Counted from the stretch's first letter, positions 1-5,668 are shown. The stretch: 6,581 bases of DNA from a bacterium (GCA_030592025.1 JAUUZX010000085.1:1-6581); one strand, 5' to 3'. Numbers and translations are program-made. Notes: generated from the letters alone by a model not told the origin.

Positions 1-438
1 CGGCGGATAGTAGCCCCAACCCGGCCCCCACCAGCCGCCATAGTAGCCCCAGTTGTAATAGTAGAACCAGACGTCGGCCTGGACGGCGCCGACCACGAGC
101 CACACGTCCGGGGTCACCGTGGCCGTGTCGGGCGTGACGTCCTGGAAGCCCGCCCCCAGCATCTGGCCACGGAGTTCCTCGAGGATCAACGCGTTGTAAA
201 CGGGGTCCAGGGGCTCAGCTGAGGAATCGTCGAGATCGAGAGTGATGACCTCGTCCTCCATGGCGAAGGTCATCAGACCGCCGTAATTCGCGTCAGGAAT
301 ACGGACGGTGATCGTCGCACCCAGATCCGACGCATCTTCCGGTCCACCCGGATAACAGGCGCCCAGAAGGAGCAGGGCGCCGGTGAGGACCGGCAGCAGG
401 ATCCGGCTGCGCCGCGCTGCGAGATTCGTGGCAAACAT
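1..438 (-). CDS. DUF4136-like lipoprotein, N-terminal part (cut by window edge)
   Basis: Reading the minus strand from the ATG at 438 gives 146 open codons running off the window at base 1, so the C-terminus is missing. The protein starts with an arginine-containing n-region (R9, R10, R12), a leucine-rich hydrophobic core and a lipobox L25-G26-A27-C28, so it should be lipidated on C28 and anchored in a membrane, probably the outer one. The segment around residues 83-125 (LDPVYNALI, then an amphipathic helix, GAGFQDV and PDVWLVVGAVQA) resembles the conserved part of DUF4136 lipoproteins, where helix, Gly-x-x and 'DV.V' strand follow each other. Residues 126-146 are almost entirely Tyr, Trp, Gly and Pro, as is common in that family. 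A strong Shine-Dalgarno (GGAGGTG, 446-452) lies 7 bases before the ATG. The gene diverges from the cation transporter. Molecular function is unknown; the DUF4136 call is from pattern memory and moderately sure. Confidence 0.7.
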   Translation of the reverse strand, partial: MFATNLAARRSRILLPVLTGALLLLGACYPGGPEDASDLGATITVRIPDANYGGLMTFAMEDEVITLDLDDSSAEPLDPVYNALILEELRGQMLGAGFQDVTPDTATVTPDVWLVVGAVQADVWFYYYNWGYYGGWWGPGWGYYPP

Positions 439-445
439 GGCTAGG

Positions 446-452
446 CACCTCC
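446..452 (-). promoter_or_regulatory. Ribosome binding site of the lipoprotein
   Basis: On the minus strand this reads GGAGGTG, a near-perfect anti-16S match, 7 bases upstream of the ATG at 438. It fixes the lipoprotein start even though the gene is truncated by the window. Confidence 0.85.
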
Positions 453-459
453 GGTGCAG

Positions 460-490
460 GTTATATGAGACCGGGCCATGGTATCGCCAA
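460..490 (-). promoter_or_regulatory. Possible sigma70 promoter for the lipoprotein
   Basis: On the minus strand, TTGGCG (490-485) and TATAAC (465-460) are separated by 19 bases. The -10 box matches TATAAT at 5 of 6 positions and the -35 box matches TTGACA at 4 of 6. The spacer is longer than the ideal 17, and the predicted transcript would start just before the Shine-Dalgarno, giving a very short leader. This is plausible but weak. Confidence 0.35.
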
Positions 491-538
491 TGCCCTCCCC
501 TCGCCACAATCAAGAACCGGCAGTCACGTTTTTGATAC

Positions 539-567
539 TTGGCTCGAAACACGATTGGCCCTATGCT
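539..567 (+). promoter_or_regulatory. Possible sigma70 promoter for the transporter-amidase operon
   Basis: TTGGCT (539-544) and TATGCT (562-567) are separated by exactly 17 bases, each matching the consensus at 4 of 6 positions. The expected transcript start near 574 lies upstream of the preferred transporter start at 616 but downstream of the alternative ATG at 478. That agrees with the shorter gene model. Sequence-only prediction of modest strength. Confidence 0.45.
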
Positions 568-605
568 TCGGGGACGCCGATAGACAAGGATGCCGCGGCA
601 GCCCC

Positions 606-609
606 GGAG
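606..609 (+). promoter_or_regulatory. Ribosome binding site deciding the transporter start
   Basis: GGAG at 606-609 lies 6 bases before the ATG at 616. The in-frame ATGs at 478 and 490 have no comparable purine tract, so this site favours the 309-residue product. Confidence 0.7.
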
Positions 610-615
610 CAGAAG

Positions 616-1545
616 ATGGCCCATGCCGAATCCCGCCTGGTGATCTACTTCGCCCTGGTGGGCAATCTCCTCATCGCCGTCACCAAGTTTGGCGCCGCCG
701 CCTACACCGGCAGCAGCGCCATGATGAGCGAGGCTGTCCATTCCCTCGTGGACACCGGCAACCAGGGCCTGCTCCTGCTGGGCCTGCACCGATCCCGACG
801 CGCCGCCGACAGCGACCACCCCCTCGGTTACGGCAAGGAAGTCTATTTCTGGTCCTTCGTGGTGGCGATCCTCATCTTCGGCGTGGGCGCGGGCGTGTCC
901 CTGGTCGAGGGCATCCGGCACATCCTCCATCCCCGGCACCTGCAGAACGTCTCGGTCAGCTACATCGTGCTGGCCTTCGCCTTCGTCTTCGAGGGCGTCG
1001 CCTGGCTCCTGGCCCTCAAGACCTTCCGCCGCGCCAAGGGCCGCCTGGGTTATCTGCAGGCCGTGCGCCGCAGCAAGGACCCGACCACCTTCGTCGTGCT
1101 CTTCGAGGACTCCGCCGCCATGTTGGGGATCATCGTGGCCGCCGCGGGTATCGGCCTGGGCCAATTCACCGGCTGGATGTGGATGGACGGCGCGGCCTCG
1201 GTGGTCATCGGGCTCATCCTGGCGGTGACGGCCTGGCTGCTCGCGGTCGAGACCAAGGATCTGCTCATCGGCGAGGCCGCCGACCCGGAACTGATTGCCG
1301 GCGTCAGGGAGACGGTGGCGGCGCGGCCCGAAGTGGTCGCCGTCCACGAGGTCCTCACCCTGCACATGGGGCCGGAATTCGTGCTCGTGAACCTGAGCGT
1401 CGACTTCGACGACGGACTGGACGCCGTCGGCATCGAAAAAGCGACCGCCGAGATGGTCGGACTCATCAAGGAGCGTCAGCCCCTGGTGAAGCGGGTCTTC
1501 ATCAAGGCGGCCGAAGCGCCCACACCGGCCATCGGACAGGAGTGA
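616..1545 (+). CDS. Cation diffusion facilitator, SLC30A9/ZnT9-like (probable Zn/divalent metal exporter)
   Basis: The 309-residue product, a usual CDF length, is a polytopic inner-membrane antiporter expected to exchange Zn2+ or another divalent metal for protons. Six hydrophobic segments lie near residues 8-28, 34-57, 77-98, 112-134, 158-181 and 188-212, followed by a cytosolic domain (about 213-300) of the CDF ferredoxin-like type. TM2 has H42-S-L-V-D46, the metal-binding HxxxD. In TM5 the usual HxxxD is replaced by E164-D165 in FEDSAAMLG, with V161 at the His position. The loop D67-H68-P-L-G-Y-G, the TM4 motif FEG (125-127) and RRSKDPTTFVVLFED (151-165) match my memory of human ZnT9 closely, so this belongs to that clade rather than to the FieF/YiiP group. 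An in-frame ATG at 478 would add 46 residues, but it lacks a ribosome site and precedes a candidate promoter. The amidase gene begins two bases after the stop. Family sure; metal inferred. Confidence 0.93.
   Translation: MAHAESRLVIYFALVGNLLIAVTKFGAAAYTGSSAMMSEAVHSLVDTGNQGLLLLGLHRSRRAADSDHPLGYGKEVYFWSFVVAILIFGVGAGVSLVEGIRHILHPRHLQNVSVSYIVLAFAFVFEGVAWLLALKTFRRAKGRLGYLQAVRRSKDPTTFVVLFEDSAAMLGIIVAAAGIGLGQFTGWMWMDGAASVVIGLILAVTAWLLAVETKDLLIGEAADPELIAGVRETVAARPEVVAVHEVLTLHMGPEFVLVNLSVDFDDGLDAVGIEKATAEMVGLIKERQPLVKRVFIKAAEAPTPAIGQE
1538..1542 (+). promoter_or_regulatory. Ribosome binding site of the amidase, inside the transporter's last codons
   Basis: AGGAG at 1538-1542 spans the final sense codons of the transporter and stands 5 bases before a TTG at 1548. 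A GTG at 1542 is in the same frame and would overlap the stop as GTGA, but it would have only a weak GGA (1534-1536) upstream. The TTG is therefore preferred; the two models differ by two residues. Ribosomes ending on the transporter would pass over this site, which suggests coupling. Confidence 0.7.
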
Positions 1546-1547
1546 CC

Positions 1548-3320
1548 TTGCCCCGCCGCACCTACATCAGCGCCGCTCTCGGCATCTGGCTCCTGCTGCT
1601 GGCCCCCGCGCTGGCCCAGGAGTGGCGGATCCACAACGTGAAGCGGGGCGAGAACCTGACCCTCATCGCCAATCGCTACGGTGTCGAGGTGGCGGAACTG
1701 CGGGCCTGGAACAACCTGAGCAGCAGCCGTCTGGCCGTGGGCCAGAAGCTGCGCATCCCCGAACAGGACCAGGAATGGTACGTGGTCAAACGGGGCGACA
1801 CCCTGCTGGAGATCGCCCGGGAATTCGAGATCGCCCTCGATCTGCTGCGCCGGCTCAACGATCTGGACAGCGACAACATCTTCGTGGGCCAGCGCCTGCG
1901 CCTGCGCCCCGCCCCCACGGACGAACCCGTGCACGTGGTGCGCCGGGGCGACACCCTGACCAACATCTCACGCCGCCACGGCCTGACCGTCGCCGATCTG
2001 CGGCGCATCAACGATCTGAAACGCGACGTCATCTACGTGGGCCAGCAGCTCCGTCTGCGCGAGGTCGACCGCACGGTGCACGTGGTCGAACGGGGCGACG
2101 CCCTGTCGGAGATCGCCAAGGCCTACGGCCTGACCCTGGCCGAGATCAAGGCCCTCAACAACCTCGAGAGTTCCGTCATCCACCCGGGCCAGGAGTTGCA
2201 ACTGCGCACCAACGGCGCGCCGCGGCAGGCCACGTACAAGGTCAGGCGCGGCGACAACCTCACGGAGATCGCGCGCCTCCACCAGATGAGCCTGCGCGAA
2301 CTGCGGGCTTTGAACGGCATCCGCGGCTCGGTTATCCACCCCGGGCAGAAATTGACGGTGCGCCCCCGCCTGGGGACGACGGCCGAGAGCGGCGAGCTGG
2401 ATTGGGACGACCTCGTGGTCAGCGTTTCGGGGGTGCGGCGCTTCGACGTCGCCAACGGCCCCTACTACTGGGCCACCCCCAAGGCCACAGCCCAGCCGAG
2501 CAGCACCTACAAGGAAGAGAAGAACATCTCCCCGAAGCTGGCCTACCGCAACGCCCGCATCCTGTGGCGGCAGTTCGAGGAGACGCTCGCGGCCCAACCG
2601 CCCCTGAGCGCCCAACTGGCAGGCTGGCACTTCGTCCTGGACCCGGGCCACGGGGGCATCGACCCGGGGGCCATCGTCAAGGGGCATGACGCCGCCGGCC
2701 GACCCTACTGGGTGGTCGAGGACGAGTACGCCTACGACCTGGCCCTGCGCACGGCGGCGTTGCTGAAGCTCCATGGCGCCGACGTTACCCTCACCCTGCT
2801 CAGCTCCAACCATCTGTTGCGGAGCAACGAACCCGTGAGCCACACCTTCGTCCACGACCGGGACGAGGTCTTCAATGACGAGGCGTGGAACCGCCGCAAC
2901 CGTCCTTCCGCTTGGCCCCGGGGCGGTCAGGTGTACCTCACCGAGCGCATCACCGTGGCGAAGAGGGCGTTCAAGGGCGTGCCCGCCAACCGCCAGGTCT
3001 TCCTGAGCTTCCACGCGGACAACGTGCCGGCCATCGGCGGCGCCGTGACCCTGTTCTACTACCACGGCCGCGGCCGCAGCGACACGGTCTCCCGGGACTT
3101 CGCCCGCAAGCTCCTGCCCGAAATGGGCGCCGGCGCCCGCATCAAGGGCAAGAGCCTCGGCGTCCTGCGCCAGAACCCCGCCCGCTACAAGCTCCTGGTG
3201 GAGATGCGCAACCTGGCCTACTCCGAGCACATCTGGGCCCTGCGTTACTCGGAACTGCGGCAGCGTGACGCGGAGAAGATCGTGCGGGCGTTGTTGGGGG
3301 TGGTGGGGAACGGGGTCTAG
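1548..3320 (+). CDS. Exported N-acetylmuramoyl-L-alanine amidase with five LysM repeats
   Basis: The 590-residue product should be exported and cut the amide bond between N-acetylmuramic acid and L-alanine in peptidoglycan. A Sec signal (M-P-R-R, hydrophobic core 7-20) ends at ALA, with cleavage expected after residue 23. Five LysM wall-binding repeats follow at about 26-70, 77-120, 128-171, 177-220 and 229-272, each with a V-x-R-G-[DE]-x-L motif and ending in GQ-x-L. A linker (273-358) leads to a C-terminal Amidase_3 domain. The Zn ligands are H368 in LDPGHGG, E393 in the following helix and H489 in SFHADN; E552 in LVEMRN is the expected catalytic Glu. About 48 extra residues (416-463) separate VTLT from LTER, where relatives usually have a short loop. 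No long segment follows SFHADN, where E. coli AmiC carries its EnvC/NlpD-controlled blocking helix, and no AMIN domain is present. It shares an operon with the cation transporter. An open frame extends upstream to 465, but that part overlaps the transporter in another frame and is not real. Confidence 0.95.
   Translation: MPRRTYISAALGIWLLLLAPALAQEWRIHNVKRGENLTLIANRYGVEVAELRAWNNLSSSRLAVGQKLRIPEQDQEWYVVKRGDTLLEIAREFEIALDLLRRLNDLDSDNIFVGQRLRLRPAPTDEPVHVVRRGDTLTNISRRHGLTVADLRRINDLKRDVIYVGQQLRLREVDRTVHVVERGDALSEIAKAYGLTLAEIKALNNLESSVIHPGQELQLRTNGAPRQATYKVRRGDNLTEIARLHQMSLRELRALNGIRGSVIHPGQKLTVRPRLGTTAESGELDWDDLVVSVSGVRRFDVANGPYYWATPKATAQPSSTYKEEKNISPKLAYRNARILWRQFEETLAAQPPLSAQLAGWHFVLDPGHGGIDPGAIVKGHDAAGRPYWVVEDEYAYDLALRTAALLKLHGADVTLTLLSSNHLLRSNEPVSHTFVHDRDEVFNDEAWNRRNRPSAWPRGGQVYLTERITVAKRAFKGVPANRQVFLSFHADNVPAIGGAVTLFYYHGRGRSDTVSRDFARKLLPEMGAGARIKGKSLGVLRQNPARYKLLVEMRNLAYSEHIWALRYSELRQRDAEKIVRALLGVVGNGV
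1623..2363 (+). repeat. Five tandem LysM-coding repeats
   Basis: Five in-frame copies of a roughly 150-base unit encode the LysM domains of the amidase. The V-x-R-G motifs start at residues 31, 80, 131, 180 and 232, giving spacings of 49, 51, 49 and 52 codons. Copies share DNA stretches such as GTGGGCCAG before the last strand (copies 1-3) and CGGGGCGAC in the first motif (copies 2-4), so the array is related at DNA level as well and could expand or contract by recombination. Confidence 0.85.
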
Positions 3321-3416
3321 CAGGCTGTTGAAAAGCTCATTCTGGTGCCCGGTGAGTCCCGCCGTCGCTCCGCCCGGCCGGACTTCCCGCCCGATTCAAG
3401 ACCGGCGGGACGCACT
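3321..3416. other. Non-coding, inverted-repeat-containing stretch after the amidase
   Basis: It starts directly after the amidase stop with CAGGCTGTTGAAAAG, a string I recall from repeated or insertion-sequence-end segments in other genomes. It also contains a perfect 9-base inverted repeat, GTCCCGCCG (3356-3364) and CGGCGGGAC (3403-3411), around a self-complementary CCGGCCGG (3374-3381). No U-tract follows, so this is not a standard terminator for the amidase. It may be a REP-like or decayed mobile remnant, or a structured 3' end. No convincing gene lies here. Confidence 0.45.
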
Positions 3417-3445
3417 AAAAAAAGGACCCGGGCTTTCCCGGGTCC
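3417..3445 (-). terminator. Intrinsic terminator of the lamin-tail-like protein gene
   Basis: On the minus strand a perfect 9-pair stem, GGACCCGGG (3445-3437) with CCCGGGTCC (3432-3424), encloses a 4-base loop AAAG and is followed at once by seven T (3423-3417). This is a textbook rho-independent terminator 27 bases past the stop codon. It is oriented for the minus-strand gene; on the plus strand no T-run follows, so it would act there only as a hairpin between convergent transcripts. Confidence 0.93.
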
Positions 3446-3472
3446 CTCGTCCAGCGGTCTATCCGGTCTGAG

Positions 3473-4132
3473 CTACCGGAACATGGCCTTCAGGGCGCCG
3501 AAATTCACCTGTTCGTTCGGAACGGCCGGGTCGCACTCGAAGCTGCCCAGCGTGAACACCGAACCACAACCGTCGTTGGTCAAGCAATCATCGAGCGCAT
3601 TGGCGCCGCTGAAGGTCCAGCTGCCGATCATGAAGGTCGAACCGTCCGGCCCGGTCAAGATGACGCGCTTGGACCAGCCATCCAGGTACTCCCAGGGCTC
3701 GCCGGTTCCGTCCACGTCGATCTCGCCATGGACATCGACCACGACAGGGTCGACACCGTTCACCAGGAACAGCTCCATGGTGTCGTCGCCGTTGGTGCCC
3801 GCGGCGAAGCCGACGTCGTAGTCGGCGGCAAAGCCGAAGTAGTCGACGAAAGCCGTCGGCGTCGTGGAACTGATCTGCTCACAGTAGATGAAGGTGCCGC
3901 CGGCCACGAAGTCGGCGGGGAAGGTGTACTCGACACCGTCGGTGCCGCCGCCGTTGTTGGCGCAGCCCAGACCATAGACCGACATGTCGGCAATGTCCGC
4001 GCAAGCATAGAGCTCGACCATCTTGGGCACACCGCCGGGCAGGGGACCGTCCATAATACCGGTGATGATCAACTGGGCGTTGGCGGCGGAGGCCAGGGAC
4101 AGGACGGCGAGAATCAAGAGCAATTTCTTCAT
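3473..4132 (-). CDS. Secreted lamin-tail-domain-like protein
   Basis: The 219-residue product begins with a clear Sec signal peptide (M-K-K, leucine-rich core, cleavage after A-N-A at residue 19). The mature part starts LIITGIMDGP, then MVELYACADIADMSVYGLG, EYTFPADFVAGGTFIYCE, and later WEYLDGW and SWTFSGANALDDC. This order (ITxI, ELY, FP, AGG, W-x-F) is that of LTD (lamin tail) domains, which form extracellular immunoglobulin-like folds and are often joined to secreted nucleases. Here the domain stands alone, with no catalytic domain. It has six cysteines (44, 57, 84, 183, 189, 200), allowing three disulfides, and is rich in Asp. It ends in NFGALKAMFR. The ATG at 4132 is chosen because GGAGG lies 9 bases upstream and the signal starts there; an in-frame ATG at 4207 would put 25 unlike residues before the signal. 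It forms its own transcription unit. Adhesive or surface role is inferred only. Confidence 0.75.
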   Translation of the reverse strand: MKKLLLILAVLSLASAANAQLIITGIMDGPLPGGVPKMVELYACADIADMSVYGLGCANNGGGTDGVEYTFPADFVAGGTFIYCEQISSTTPTAFVDYFGFAADYDVGFAAGTNGDDTMELFLVNGVDPVVVDVHGEIDVDGTGEPWEYLDGWSKRVILTGPDGSTFMIGSWTFSGANALDDCLTNDGCGSVFTLGSFECDPAVPNEQVNFGALKAMFR

Positions 4133-4137
4133 GATGT

Positions 4138-4152
4138 TTGTCCTCCGGACAA
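4138..4152 (-). promoter_or_regulatory. Hairpin holding the ribosome binding site of the lamin-tail-like gene
   Basis: The leader contains a perfect 6-base inverted repeat, TTGTCC (4152-4147) and GGACAA (4143-4138), around a 3-base loop GGA. The Shine-Dalgarno GGAGG (4146-4142) occupies the loop and the start of the 3' arm, so folding would mask it. The symmetry is seen directly; a regulatory effect on translation is inferred. Confidence 0.5.
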
Positions 4153-4235
4153 TTGGGTGTTGAGGCCACTGAAGTGATCCACGCGCGCAGGCGGATGGGA
4201 TTGTCACCCGGATAGCTCCCCTCGGCGACCGCTTG

Positions 4236-4265
4236 ATTCTACCGCCTATGCCTGTGTGGTGTCAA
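4236..4265 (-). promoter_or_regulatory. Near-consensus sigma70 promoter of the lamin-tail-like gene
   Basis: On the minus strand, TTGACA (4265-4260, perfect -35) and TAGAAT (4241-4236, 5 of 6 for -10) are separated by 18 bases. The expected start near 4229 gives a leader of about 97 bases. This is the strongest promoter in the window and suggests high expression of the secreted protein. Confidence 0.75.
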
Positions 4266-4441
4266 CTCGGTGGCCCGGTTGTGGGATCGCTTGGTCGATG
4301 CGGACCATTGAGACTCCTGGTTCAAATAGTCATGAAAAATGTCGTCCGCGATATCAAACGCAAGACCCGCCGCCCCATCGAATTCCAACGCGACGTGGCG
4401 ATGCGCGCCGGCGCCCGCATGTGGTGGAGTTGCCGGATCGG

Positions 4442-4470
4442 TTGACGCAGCGACCACCGGCAGGGACAAT
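4442..4470 (+). promoter_or_regulatory. Candidate sigma70 promoter of the S9 hydrolase
   Basis: TTGACG (4442-4447, 5 of 6 for -35) and GACAAT (4465-4470, 4 of 6 for -10) are separated by the ideal 17 bases. The predicted start near 4477 gives a leader of about 70 bases before the ATG at 4547. The placement just upstream of the gene supports it; unverified. Confidence 0.55.
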
Positions 4471-4546
4471 CCTCTCGATAGCTGCACGCCGACCGATGTC
4501 CACAACCGGCTCTCGCCGGAACGCGCCCCATCCACCGGGAGTGATC

Positions 4547-5668
4547 ATGAAGCTGCTGAACGTTGCCATGCTGCTTTTCCTGCTCTTGCCCCCGGCTGCG
4601 GCCGCCGGCGACGACGAGTCGACGCCCCCCACCCTCGAAGGCGTCGCCGCCAGCCTCGACCGCATCATCGGCACCCTCGACGGCTACCGCCACCGCCTCG
4701 ATGCCCTGGAGAAGAAGGTCGACGACGGACTCTGGTTCGACCGCCTGGGCGACGTCGCGGTCATCGACAAGGTCCGCATCTACGGCCCGCCGCGCTGGAA
4801 GGAAAAGAGCGACACGGCCATCGGCGCCGGCAACCCCCTCAAATTCTGGTGCTACGCCTTCGTCCCCCGGGACCTGGACCCATCAAAGAAGGCGCCCCTG
4901 CTGGTCTTCCCCCACGGCGGCGTGCACGGTGACTTCACGACCTACTACACCCACATCGTGCGCGAACTGCTGGCCCAGGGCTACGTTGTGGTGGCCCCCG
5001 AATACCGGGGCAGCACGGGCTACGGGCGCACCGTCTACGAGAACATCGATTACGGCGGCCTCGAGGTGGAGGACAACCACGCCGCCCGGCAGTACATGCT
5101 CGACAATTATGATTTCATCGACGGCAAACGCGTCGGCATGATCGGCTGGAGCCACGGCGGCCTCATCTCCCTCATGAACATCTTCGAGCATCCCGACGAC
5201 TACCGCTGCGCCTACGTCGGCGTGCCCGTCAGCGACCTCATCGCGCGCATGGGCTACCTCGACGAGGACTACCGCGCCCTCTACTATGCCGACTACCACA
5301 TCGGCGAGCAGGTCACCGACAACATCGAGGAGTACAAGCGGCGCTCGCCGGTCTGGAGCGCCCACAAACTCCAGACGCCGTTGCTGATCCACACCAGCAC
5401 CAACGACGAGGACGTGAACTCCCTCGAAGTGGAGAATCTCATCAAGGCCCTGAAGGCCGAGGGCAAGGAGTTCGAGTACGAGGTCTACGAGGACTTCCCC
5501 GGCGGCCACAGCTTCGACCGTCTCGACTCGCGGGGCGCGCGGGAGGTGCGGGTGAAGGTGTACAAGTTTCTGGCGCGTTACCTGGATCCGCCGCGGGCCA
5601 TCGACGACCTGGACGCACTGGGCCGGGCAGGCTACGTCGTCCCACCTGGGCTCGGATCCGGACGCTGA
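4547..5668 (+). CDS. Exported S9 (prolyl oligopeptidase) family serine hydrolase
   Basis: The 373-residue product starts with a Sec signal peptide (M-K-L, core 4-14, PPAAAA, cleavage near residue 20), so it acts outside the cytosol. Residues 28-60 form a short predicted coiled coil or helix (L30, V33, L37, I41, L44, L51, L54). An alpha/beta-hydrolase domain follows: oxyanion-type F121-P-H-G-G, then P151-E-Y-R-G-S-T-G-Y-G typical of peptidase S9, the nucleophile elbow G-W-S202-H-G-G, the acid D287 in TNDEDV and H321 in PGGHSF, completing a Ser-Asp-His triad. Typical S9 peptidases carry a beta-propeller of some 300 residues or more before this domain; here only about 60 residues lie between signal and core, so access to the site is probably more open. 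The start is supported by GGAG (4538-4541) 5 bases upstream; the open frame reaching back to 4256 is not signal-like. A peptidase or acyl-peptide/ester hydrolase role is likely; the substrate is unknown. No terminator is visible downstream. Confidence 0.92.
   Translation: MKLLNVAMLLFLLLPPAAAAGDDESTPPTLEGVAASLDRIIGTLDGYRHRLDALEKKVDDGLWFDRLGDVAVIDKVRIYGPPRWKEKSDTAIGAGNPLKFWCYAFVPRDLDPSKKAPLLVFPHGGVHGDFTTYYTHIVRELLAQGYVVVAPEYRGSTGYGRTVYENIDYGGLEVEDNHAARQYMLDNYDFIDGKRVGMIGWSHGGLISLMNIFEHPDDYRCAYVGVPVSDLIARMGYLDEDYRALYYADYHIGEQVTDNIEEYKRRSPVWSAHKLQTPLLIHTSTNDEDVNSLEVENLIKALKAEGKEFEYEVYEDFPGGHSFDRLDSRGAREVRVKVYKFLARYLDPPRAIDDLDALGRAGYVVPPGLGSGR

Larger units (their letters stand above)
4133..4546. 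other. 414-base divergent intergenic region
   Basis: This is the longest gene-free stretch. It holds the leader and promoter of the minus-strand lamin-tail-like gene on its left and a candidate promoter for the plus-strand S9 hydrolase on its right. Between 4290 and 4345 it is distinctly AT-richer than the surroundings. A small hairpin, CCGGC-TCTC-GCCGG (4506-4519), lies in the hydrolase leader, 17 bases before its Shine-Dalgarno. A possible 37-codon reading frame at 4332-4445 lacks a ribosome site and is not called. I see no RNA gene or known riboswitch motif. Confidence 0.7.

Noticed and set aside
478..615. N-terminal extension of the transporter from the ATG at 478
   Set aside because: There is no ribosome site before 478, a candidate promoter lies within it, the 46 residues do not look like a CDF N-terminus, and a good site precedes 616.
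465..1547. Upstream extension of the amidase reading frame, adding 361 residues
   Set aside because: It overlaps the transporter gene in another frame; its translation is Arg/Pro/Gly-rich without domain features, and the signal peptide begins only at 1548.
1623..2363. Tandem repeats as a CRISPR or non-coding repeat array
   Set aside because: The roughly 150-base periodicity is fully explained by five in-frame LysM domains.
1968..3230. Long minus-strand open frame (420 codons) opposite the amidase
   Set aside because: It is the antisense shadow of a GC-rich gene: low-complexity Val/Gly/Ala/His-rich translation and no recognisable domain. The same applies to minus-strand frames at 4883-5509 and 5740-6324.
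4133..4207. N-terminal extension of the lamin-tail-like protein from the ATG at 4207
   Set aside because: It would place 25 unrelated residues before a perfect Sec signal peptide that has its own GGAGG.
4332..4445. Possible 37-codon basic peptide
   Set aside because: No ribosome site upstream, weak -10/-35 candidates, and its stop overlaps the -35 box of a better promoter for the next gene.
4256..4546. N-terminal extension of the S9 hydrolase frame
   Set aside because: A clear signal peptide starts at 4547 behind a Shine-Dalgarno; the upstream translation has no features and covers promoter sequence.
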